From Acidimicrobiaceae bacterium (lineage in GTDB: Bacteria; Actinomycetota; Acidimicrobiia; Acidimicrobiales; RAAP-2): a stretch of 9,197 bases of DNA. Below the pieces are notes generated by a model. It did no database searches and had not been told where the DNA came from. It saw nothing but the letters and a program-made list of their open reading frames with translations. Each line of letters opens with the position of its first letter. The first letter of the stretch is position 1. Shown in pieces: positions 1-5,701 of this stretch. The stretch is from contig PLSY01000203.1 in assembly GCA_003164275.1 (NCBI GenBank), forward strand, positions 1 to 9,197. Reading direction: 5' to 3'. Made by a program: the position numbers and the translations under genes.

Positions 1-4
1 TCCA

Positions 5-175
5 CTAATTCTGGGGAACCTCATAGGCAGCAATCAGCGACCAATACTTCTTCACCGGGCCCGTGGTTGCCGCGATGTTGCAGAAGTCATGGGCCTCAAG
101 CTGTGCGGCGGGCGTGGGTCTACTGCATGCCGGAATGACCTCAGCATCGAACTGCTGGCGCCCGAGGTTGTCAGA
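5..175 (-). pseudogene. Possible 3' remnant of an unidentified gene
   Basis: Reading the minus strand from 175 to a TAG at 5-7 gives 56 open codons, bounded upstream by an in-frame TGA at 176-178. The frame has no ATG or plausible upstream start; the only GTG is late and would leave about 17 residues. It ends in ...KKYWSLIAAYEVPQN. By my hand count about 70% of its third codon positions are G or C, which is coding-like for this window. I do not recognise the family. It could be the tail of a truncated or frameshifted gene that once followed the monooxygenase, or an open frame arising by chance. Confidence is low because no catalytic motif is visible. Confidence 0.22.
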
Positions 176-235
176 TCAATAGAGCTTCATCGACTACCGG
201 CCTCCAACTCTCAAGTTGACTCAAGCCGAACGATG

Positions 236-267
236 CATCTCGGTCATCAACCGACACATCTCGGTCA
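236..267. repeat. Two 11-bp direct repeats, 21 bp apart
   Basis: CATCTCGGTCA occurs at 236-246 and again at 257-267, a period of 21 bp or about two helical turns. The first copy overlaps a small inverted repeat, TCGGT/ACCGA, with arms at 240-244 and 250-254. The repeats lie just downstream of the monooxygenase stop codon. No T-run follows in the direction of transcription, so this is not a recognisable intrinsic terminator. It may be a protein-binding site or a chance duplication. Confidence 0.4.
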
Positions 268-276
268 ACATTCGAG

Positions 277-1506
277 TCAGTTCGCAGACACCATTTCACG
301 GTCTCCTCGCGCCGAGGGTTCGAACACTTCCGAGTTAAAGCGCGGCAACACATCGTTCGCCAGTCTTTCCATACTTTGATGGACGGACTCAACTGACATG
401 GTGGAGTACTGCATCATTGCGAGGAGATTGCCGAAGCCGCCCACCGAGTCATGGAAGCTCTTTAACTGCTCGAAGACAGTGTCCGGGTTTCCTGCCATGA
501 CATAGCCGAGACGAATCAGCTCGTCTATCGGCGCATATGCCATCTCATACAAGCTGAGTGGCCTGTCGGCGTGGGATGGTTCTGACTTCCCGACTGACCC
601 CTGTCCGGAAACCGACTGGGCTCGGGCACGCGCGTCAACGAGTCCGGGTACATCGGAGAACTGCTTGGGCGTGCGCAGGAGCTCAATCACCCACCGTCGA
701 ATCTTTTCAACTTCCTGTTTGGCCCTTTCATCGGTATCCCCCACGAACACGAACGGGCTGTAGCCGAACTGCTCCGGCCTCGGAGAGGCAAGGTTCAACT
801 CCTCACACTTCGATCGGTAGGCATCGAAGATGAGGCCGCATTGCTGCGTGCCATTCCCAAGTGTCGCCACATTGAAGCCCCGCGCAGCAAGTTCACCTGC
901 CGACTGTGCGGAAAGCGTCGGGACCCACACGGGAGGGTGTGGTTGTTGATAGGGACGGGGCCAGATATTTACCTGACGATGATGGAAGTATTCGCCTTCC
1001 CAACTGAACGGTCCATCGTGAGTGGTCCACGCCTTGACAATGAGGTCGGCAGCTTCCCAAAATCGCTCTTTCGTATCCACTGGACTCGAGTTCGTCGCAG
1101 AATGCTCCATTGGAACACCCCGCACGAAACCCACCTCCGCTCGTCCCTGTGAGATCACATCGACCGTGGCCATCTCCTCGGCAATTCTCACGGGATCTCG
1201 CCGATTCGAAAGTGGGTTTCCCAAGGCGAGAATCCGAGCCGAACTGGTCTCCCGGGCGATGATTGCCATACTGAGCGGCACCACGGAGTTTGTGCATGTG
1301 GCCGTCGAGTGGTGCTCGTTCACCATAATGTCGAGGCCCAAACTGTCGGCTGCCGAATAGATGTCGTAATAGTTCTTGTACAGCTGGTAGCCGGTGTCAG
1401 GATCATAGAAACGGTTCGGCACCACAGTTCGGTTGACCGGAAGCATCTCGGCCGGCGGAAGATACGGATACGGCATCTCTGTGAATACCCAGGCTCGAAA
1501 CGTCAT
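277..1506 (-). CDS. LLM-class flavin-dependent monooxygenase
   Basis: A 409-residue cytosolic protein of the bacterial luciferase-like family, whose members use reduced FMN or F420 and O2 to hydroxylate, cleave or desulfurise small organic substrates. Visible features are an N-terminal strand (FTEMPYPYLPP, 8-18), the NEHHS motif (63-67) typical of the substrate/flavin pocket, NPLSNRRDPVRIAEE (97-111), and DVISQGRAEVGFVRG (116-130), the classic segment after the second barrel strand. WPRPYQQPHPPVWVP follows at 182-196. Length is normal for the family. A polar stretch at about 295-316 looks like a flexible insertion. The ATG at 1504-1506 overlaps the hydrolase stop in an ATGA arrangement, which implies translational coupling; no strong Shine-Dalgarno is visible. 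No flavin reductase is encoded nearby, so reduced flavin must come from elsewhere. Substrate and cofactor (FMN versus F420) cannot be decided from the sequence. Family assignment is secure. Confidence 0.93.
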   Translation of the reverse strand: MTFRAWVFTEMPYPYLPPAEMLPVNRTVVPNRFYDPDTGYQLYKNYYDIYSAADSLGLDIMVNEHHSTATCTNSVVPLSMAIIARETSSARILALGNPLSNRRDPVRIAEEMATVDVISQGRAEVGFVRGVPMEHSATNSSPVDTKERFWEAADLIVKAWTTHDGPFSWEGEYFHHRQVNIWPRPYQQPHPPVWVPTLSAQSAGELAARGFNVATLGNGTQQCGLIFDAYRSKCEELNLASPRPEQFGYSPFVFVGDTDERAKQEVEKIRRWVIELLRTPKQFSDVPGLVDARARAQSVSGQGSVGKSEPSHADRPLSLYEMAYAPIDELIRLGYVMAGNPDTVFEQLKSFHDSVGGFGNLLAMMQYSTMSVESVHQSMERLANDVLPRFNSEVFEPSARGDREMVSAN

Positions 1507-2321
1507 TGTGCTTGCTCGATTCTCAAGTCCTCGGTTTCCCGGGCGCCCACAAGAACTGCGTTGAACTCCGCAATCCTTTTCACCAACGCTTCCGGAGCCT
1601 CTTCATCGATCTTGTGTCCGACGCCATCAATGACCTGTGATTGCGCATGACTCCCGATCAGTGAAGCGAACTGGTCGAAGTACGTATCGTTAAGCACAAA
1701 CCGGTCCTCCGATCCCGAAATCACAGTTGTAGGCACTTTGATTCTGCGGAGGCGATAGCGCAGTTTTGGATCGTGCATGTACGGCTCCCAGCAGAATCTG
1801 GCCACCGACTCCTCTGCCATTGCCAGGTGCAGCAACTCTGCATCACTGAGGCTGGGGCCCCGCCCCTTGGCCTCAGGAAGGCTGGGCTGACTTGCTAGAC
1901 GGCTCACGCCCTCCACATAGATATCTTCAAAGTCCCGTTGCTCACGATTTCCAACCTTAATTCCGATGGGGGAAATCAAGACGAGTCCCACAACCGATTC
2001 CCGCCGCCGGCACATCAGTTCAGCTGCAATCCAAGCGCCTAGTGAAACACCGACTACCAGCACCCGACCCTGCATATTCTCCAAAAACTCGTCGTACACA
2101 TCGCTGATATCTCGAACGGTCGTTACATAGCGCGGGCGGACGCTGCTACCCCATCCCGGATGGTGTGGCGCGACTACCGAAAAATGGTCCGACAGGCCCT
2201 CGATGAACGACCTGCAAAACTCGAGACCGTCCTCACCGTGGAGGAAGAGGAGTGGATCACCACTACCGGACTCCGTGATTTCCAGCGTTGCACCGCCTAG
2301 ATCGTCGAACCTCTTTCTCAT
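1503..2321 (-). CDS. Alpha/beta hydrolase
   Basis: A 272-residue soluble alpha/beta-hydrolase-fold protein. The expected triad is present: nucleophile Ser93 in GVSLG (91-95), Asp206 in SGSEDRFV (202-209) and His236 in GVGHKIDE (233-240). The oxyanion-hole HG is at 28-29 (LLFLHGEDG) and PHHPGWGSS (52-60) is the usual following loop. Size and layout resemble meta-cleavage-product hydrolases and related C-C or ester hydrolases, but the substrate is unknown. I chose the ATG at 2319-2321, preceded by AAAGAGG and a short 3-nt spacer. The frame extends to a TTG at 2390, but those 23 extra residues (MPSAIGHQG...) have no family character. It is the first gene of a two-gene operon with the monooxygenase and probably acts on that enzyme's product. 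Its promoter should lie in the divergent region up to 2703. Confidence 0.9.
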   Translation of the reverse strand: MRKRFDDLGGATLEITESGSGDPLLFLHGEDGLEFCRSFIEGLSDHFSVVAPHHPGWGSSVRPRYVTTVRDISDVYDEFLENMQGRVLVVGVSLGAWIAAELMCRRRESVVGLVLISPIGIKVGNREQRDFEDIYVEGVSRLASQPSLPEAKGRGPSLSDAELLHLAMAEESVARFCWEPYMHDPKLRYRLRRIKVPTTVISGSEDRFVLNDTYFDQFASLIGSHAQSQVIDGVGHKIDEEAPEALVKRIAEFNAVLVGARETEDLRIEQAQ

Positions 2322-2401
2322 TGGCCTCTTTTCAAACAGCGCCCTGCTGGGAAGCTGAACTTGTCCTTGATGACCGATCGCCGACGGCAATCCTGTTGAA
2401 A

Positions 2402-2428
2402 CTGACGATTGGATGATCGGCTCGTCAG
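2402..2428. repeat. 7-bp inverted repeat (possible leader hairpin)
   Basis: CTGACGA (2402-2408) and TCGTCAG (2422-2428) are perfect complements separated by 13 nt. The element lies about 80 bp upstream of the hydrolase ATG, so it could be a hairpin in that mRNA leader or an operator. Confidence 0.4.
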
Positions 2429-2469
2429 CAATCCAAGTTCGATCGTGTCGTCTGTTGACCTTGCGTAAA

Positions 2470-2483
2470 GTTAGCTAGACAAC
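2470..2483. promoter_or_regulatory. Imperfect palindrome GTTnnCTAGnnAAC
   Basis: The 14-bp segment GTTAGCTAGACAAC has matching half-sites around a CTAG centre, with two mismatched pairs. Its form resembles operators of dimeric regulators such as the TetR family. The palindrome upstream of the amidohydrolase operon also has a CTAG centre, but its flanks differ, so shared control is only a guess. Confidence 0.25.
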
Positions 2484-2510
2484 CCATTGATGTCAAGGTG
2501 TTGATTATTG

Positions 2511-2543
2511 GTCCATGGACACGTACTGTTGGCACTGATCAGT
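2511..2543. promoter_or_regulatory. Two perfect 10-bp palindromes, 23 bp apart
   Basis: GTCCATGGAC at 2511-2520 and ACTGATCAGT at 2534-2543 are each perfectly self-complementary. Their centres are 23 bp apart, about two helical turns. The sequences differ, so they are not copies of one site. Either could be an operator for the divergent genes. Perfect 10-bp palindromes do occur by chance, so support is modest. Confidence 0.3.
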
Positions 2544-2688
2544 CGTGGCCAACTGGCGTTGCCCCAATCGATTGTCGGTTCGACTTTCGGTGGTGATCCG
2601 CCCTTCCGCTACATCCCTTTGCAGAATGCATCCCGTCATCGCTTCGCAGCACACGGCACCGACTTCTCGAACAACCCACGCTGCAATG

Positions 2689-2695
2689 AAAGGAG
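2689..2695 (+). promoter_or_regulatory. Shine-Dalgarno that fixes the ferredoxin start
   Basis: AAAGGAG is followed by 8 nt and then GTG at 2704. This is the best ribosome-binding site in the region and selects the GTG over the upstream in-frame starts, including the ATG at 2686, which lies too close to it. Confidence 0.7.
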
Positions 2696-2703
2696 ACGGC
2701 GAC

Positions 2704-3609
2704 GTGCAGGATGCTAATGACCCGAAAGGGACCGTCAAGTGTGCCCGATGGGCACACTTGAATGAGATCGACCCCATTGGATCCGCTGGCTCGTATGAGC
2801 ACTACGTCCTCCTCGAGTGGCCGTTGCCTTGGCCCCGAGACTTCCGGGATGTTGCCGAGCTAGCGGCGCTGCAAGACTTCGCCGACTCTCAGGGGGCCCG
2901 GCTCCAAGCATTGGTCCCTAGTGCCCGAGGCGATCGAAGAATGACCGTGTTTAGCCGTGACCACCCGTTCTCCGGCTATCGGAGGGCAGAGGGTGAGGTC
3001 AAAGACTCACCCGAGAGCACGGCGGTTGCGCTGGTCGCGCAGAATGCCCATTTCGCAGCTCGTAGCCCGAGCGAGGTCCTCATATGCACTCACGGACAGC
3101 GGGATCGTTGTTGCGGCTCCTTGGGCATGGCGCTGCACAAGAAGCTTGAAGCCATGCCAGCGGATACTGGGCTCGTTCACTCGCGCCGGACCAGCCACAT
3201 GGGAGGCCACCGATTCGCTCCCACCGCTCTTGTCTTTCCAGAGGGAACTGCTTGGGCATTCATGAACCCCCAATTGCTCTCAGCCATTACCTCTCGTACC
3301 GGTCCCATTGATGCCGCGCTGCCCTATTATCGCGGTTGCACGGGCCTCGACTCTGGGCGCCAGCAGGCGCTTGAGCGGGCTGTTCTTCGTGAGGTGGGAT
3401 GGGACATGCTCGACTCAGCTCGATGGGGCGAAGACCTCGGCGCAACTACACTGCTGCACGTTAAGAGCAGTCATGGCCAGACGAGCTCATGGGAGGCCGA
3501 CGTACACATCGGACGGGAGGTGAAAGTGCCGGATTGCGGCGGGACGGTCGCGAACGCAACCAAAACTGAATCAGAGCTCGTGGTGTCCGGATTGCGTCAA
3601 CTGGCCTAA
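2704..3609 (+). CDS. Sucraseferredoxin-like [2Fe-2S] protein (Apd1/Aim32 type)
   Basis: A 301-residue thioredoxin-like ferredoxin of the Suc_Fer-like family, common as a single gene in actinobacteria and mostly uncharacterised there. The N-terminal family signature is clear (DPIGSAGSYEHY, 23-34, then LLEWPLPWPRD, 36-46). The cluster-binding core contains CTHGQRDRCCG (128-138) and TSHMGGHRFAPT (163-174). In the yeast relatives Apd1 and Aim32, two Cys and the two His of an HxxxH motif ligate a [2Fe-2S] cluster. By analogy Cys128 and Cys137, spaced x8, with His165 and His169 are the likely ligands here. YRGCTGLDSGRQQALERAV (209-227) is the usual C-terminal element. It is presumably a cytosolic redox carrier, partner unknown. 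It is transcribed opposite to all its neighbours and converges on the AcuI-like gene, leaving 50 bp without an obvious terminator. The GTG start is set by the AAAGGAG at 2689. A perfect hairpin lies within codons 11-20. Confidence 0.88.
   Translation: MQDANDPKGTVKCARWAHLNEIDPIGSAGSYEHYVLLEWPLPWPRDFRDVAELAALQDFADSQGARLQALVPSARGDRRMTVFSRDHPFSGYRRAEGEVKDSPESTAVALVAQNAHFAARSPSEVLICTHGQRDRCCGSLGMALHKKLEAMPADTGLVHSRRTSHMGGHRFAPTALVFPEGTAWAFMNPQLLSAITSRTGPIDAALPYYRGCTGLDSGRQQALERAVLREVGWDMLDSARWGEDLGATTLLHVKSSHGQTSSWEADVHIGREVKVPDCGGTVANATKTESELVVSGLRQLA
2735..2761 (+). repeat. Perfect 12-bp inverted repeat with 3-nt loop, inside the ferredoxin CDS
   Basis: TCAAGTGTGCCC (2735-2746) and GGGCACACTTGA (2750-2761) are exact complements around the loop GAT. 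The element lies 31 nt after the GTG start, within codons for VKCARWAHLN. As RNA it would be a very stable hairpin close to the initiation site. As DNA it is a 27-bp palindrome of typical operator size. No T-run follows, so it is not a standard terminator. Confidence 0.85.
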
Positions 3610-3659
3610 AGACACGGCGGCACCGGCATTGAAACTCGATACACCTGCTTTGCGCCTAC

Positions 3660-4655
3660 CTACATAGGGACTGTTGAGACGAGATAGCGCCCGAGCGACC
3701 CTCCATTGGCCAGGTTCTGCAGTGCCGACTCAACGCCCTCAAGATCGATCGTGTGAGCCATCTCTTCAAGGTGCCTCGGCTTGAGCTCATTTGACAAGAG
3801 CTCCCACACCGAGCGTCGCTGGTCGATCGGAGTTGAGACGGAGTCGATGCCACAAAGTGTGATTCCCCGAAGGATGAACGGAAGAACAGATATGTGCAGA
3901 TCTGCTCCACCCACATTTCCGCAGCTGGTTACGACACCACGCGGCTTTACAGACTTGAGGGCCTCCGAAAGAGTCAATCCTCCGACGCTATCAATTGCTC
4001 CTGCCCACTTCGACTTGAGTAGTGGCCTTGATGAGCTCTGCTCGTCGCTGCGACCAATTACCTCCTGTGCTCCGAGCTCCTTGAGAAACTCCGCATGCTG
4101 AGCCTTGCCCGTGCTGGCCACTACTTCGAAACCCAATCCAGCAAGCATGCTCACCGCCATGCATCCGACGCCACCAGTTGCACCAGTGACAAGAACTGGC
4201 CCTTGTTCGACCGATACCCCATGCTCTCGAAGGGCCAGCACAGATAGCGCTGCCGTGTAGCCAGCAGTTCCGATGATCATGGACTCTCGTGGGGTCAATC
4301 CGGATGCCAGTGGAACTATCCACTCAGCGGGTACCCGCGCCAGCCCAGCTAGGCCACCATGCCTGGAGACGCCGATCTCATAGCCGTGAGCCAGGACCGG
4401 ATCGCCGGGACGGAGACTCTCGACCGGACTCTCCACCACTCGTCCCGCCAGGTCGATGCCTACTATCAACGGCGATATTCGAGCAACGCCGCCATCGGCC
4501 GATGACGCAAGTACATCCTTGTAGTTGAGTGAGGACCATAAGACTTCGATCAACACTCCGTCCGTTCCAAGCCACTCGGGTGGGATGTCAATCACACCGC
4601 GCTCTGCTCCACTCTCGGTGCTTTGCGCAACGAACGCCCGAAATGTCTCAGCCAT
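3660..4655 (-). CDS. acuI: Acrylyl-CoA reductase, AcuI/YhdH family
   Basis: A 331-residue zinc-independent medium-chain dehydrogenase/reductase, close in length and motif order to E. coli YhdH (AcuI). That family reduces acryloyl-CoA to propionyl-CoA with NADPH, which detoxifies a reactive acrylyl thioester. Family marks are LWSSLNYKDVLA (39-50), PLIVGIDLAGRV (62-73), HGGLAGLARV (99-108), MIIGTAGYTA (126-135), the Rossmann motif VTGATGGVG (156-164), KWAGAIDSVGG (216-226), LPFILRGITLCGIDSV (258-273) and GRYLV (322-326). No catalytic zinc cysteines are present, as expected. The ATG at 4653-4655 is preceded by GGGGA about six nt upstream. It follows the MaoC gene after 144 bp, so it may share that operon or have its own promoter. 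A short 5-bp hairpin (4680-4695) lies in that gap, which otherwise shows nothing. The exact substrate could be a related short enoyl-CoA. Confidence 0.9.
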   Translation of the reverse strand: MAETFRAFVAQSTESGAERGVIDIPPEWLGTDGVLIEVLWSSLNYKDVLASSADGGVARISPLIVGIDLAGRVVESPVESLRPGDPVLAHGYEIGVSRHGGLAGLARVPAEWIVPLASGLTPRESMIIGTAGYTAALSVLALREHGVSVEQGPVLVTGATGGVGCMAVSMLAGLGFEVVASTGKAQHAEFLKELGAQEVIGRSDEQSSSRPLLKSKWAGAIDSVGGLTLSEALKSVKPRGVVTSCGNVGGADLHISVLPFILRGITLCGIDSVSTPIDQRRSVWELLSNELKPRHLEEMAHTIDLEGVESALQNLANGGSLGRYLVSTVPM

Positions 4656-4799
4656 TTATTTCCCCACTCCTACATCTAAGGATGTCCACACATCCGACTC
4701 GAGGAGCATTGCGGCTTGGAACAGCAAACGGCAACACTTCCACCTCTTCCCTGGCAATCCTGCGCCCTGACCACCGAACTTGCCGTACTCCATCCGGTC

Positions 4800-5690
4800 T
4801 CATTGAGGACCCGCCAACTGGCACCGTCCGCCGTCGATCAATATCGCCTTATCCTGATTGACCACCCGGAATATCAGGCGTCTAGTGGCCTCTTCATCAT
4901 CCGAGCCGTCACTCCAAATCTCCGTGGTCAGTGTGTCACCGTTATATGCCGGCTTTCCGAACCCGCCCGTGATTGACTGAATCTCTTCAGCTCGGTCCTC
5001 GCACACCTCGTGGACAATTGCCCGGCACGCAACACCCAAGCTGTTCTGACCCGTCAGGATCGGCCCGTCGAATCCTGCAGCTCGAGCCGCAGCAGCATCT
5101 ACATGAATAGCATTGTCATCGTTTCCAGCGTGCATGTAGAGCAGACTCTGCGTTGCCGGCGTGACAAATGTGGATGTCCAATCAGGTTCCCTACTCGGCC
5201 ATTCGATTCGGTCCCGTCCTGGACCGCGCTCGCCCCCAAAGTTGCCCGCTCCAACCACGAACATTGTCATCGTCGCGGTGAATGCATCCGCGCCACCATC
5301 AGGGTCCACACCGCGAGCTTCGATAACAACGACTGCCCCGGAGCCCTTGTCGTACAGCCCCGTGATTCCCATACTGATGGCTACCGAGCCAGTAGCTTCG
5401 ACCTCGCGGTGAAGGACCAGCCTCTGTTCGCCGAGCACGACTGGTGTACTCGCATCAAACTCGCCTATTCCCAAAAGAGGATCGACTCGACTATTGGCGT
5501 CTGCCGAGACTAAAGCGAGCAAGAACGTGGGATAGACCTTGAGCTTCGCCACTTTGTCCCCGCTCAGGACGAAGGAGTGATCCTCAAAGTCCGCACCCAC
5601 AGCCAGCGCGTACAGAGAACAATCGTCTGGACCCCACGTTTGCACTGTGCCGGGTTCCCAGCAGTTGACGCGTTCAGGAAACAGCACCAT
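4800..5690 (-). CDS. MaoC-like double-hotdog hydratase or dehydratase
   Basis: A 296-residue protein with two tandem hotdog domains, the layout of (R)-specific enoyl-CoA hydratase 2 and related MaoC proteins that add water to 2-enoyl-CoA. The N-terminal half (SLYALAVGA, 25-33; YPTFLLAL, 53-60) is the substrate-covering repeat. The C-terminal half (about 165-296) carries the active site, AGNDDNAIHVDAAAARAAGF (188-207), with Asp191 and His196 matching the catalytic Asp and His of the usual GDxNPxH motif. Two motif positions differ: Gly to Asn190 and Pro to Ala194. The following PILHG element reads PILTG (210-214). Function is probably retained but substrate preference may be shifted. It starts 11 nt after the CoA ligase stop. 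AGGAGG precedes the ATG at 5690 with only 3 nt of spacing, so the next codon, GTG at 5687, is an alternative start. Operon position implies it acts on the CoA thioester made by the ligase. Confidence 0.82.
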   Translation of the reverse strand: MVLFPERVNCWEPGTVQTWGPDDCSLYALAVGADFEDHSFVLSGDKVAKLKVYPTFLLALVSADANSRVDPLLGIGEFDASTPVVLGEQRLVLHREVEATGSVAISMGITGLYDKGSGAVVVIEARGVDPDGGADAFTATMTMFVVGAGNFGGERGPGRDRIEWPSREPDWTSTFVTPATQSLLYMHAGNDDNAIHVDAAAARAAGFDGPILTGQNSLGVACRAIVHEVCEDRAEEIQSITGGFGKPAYNGDTLTTEIWSDGSDDEEATRRLIFRVVNQDKAILIDGGRCQLAGPQ

Positions 5691-5701
5691 GAACCTCCTG
5701 T

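Larger units (their letters stand above)
2322..2703. promoter_or_regulatory. Divergent intergenic control region
   Basis: About 380 bp separate the start of the hydrolase operon (minus) from the ferredoxin gene (plus), so promoters for both directions should lie here. I could not fix a convincing -35/-10 pair in either direction. The region is unusually rich in short symmetrical elements (2402-2428, 2470-2483, 2511-2520, 2534-2543), which suggests binding sites for one or more dimeric regulators. No regulator gene is present in the window. The ferredoxin frame stays open upstream to 2545, but I see no protein-family signal in that extension and treat it as non-coding. Confidence 0.5.

Noticed and set aside
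2322..2390. Start of the hydrolase at the TTG at 2390
   Set aside because: The added residues are not hydrolase-like, while the ATG at 2321 is preceded by AAAGAGG and gives the normal family length.
2545..2703. N-terminal extension of the ferredoxin to a start at 2545
   Set aside because: The 53 extra codons show no family similarity, overlap the palindrome-rich control region, and lack a good ribosome-binding site. The GTG at 2704 has AAAGGAG at correct spacing.
3610..3659. Bidirectional terminator between the convergent ferredoxin and AcuI-like genes
   Set aside because: The 50-bp gap has no stable hairpin followed by a T-run in either direction.
5010..5513. 167-codon plus-strand frame opposite the MaoC gene
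   Set aside because: It is antisense to a gene with clear family motifs, and its translation has no domain character.
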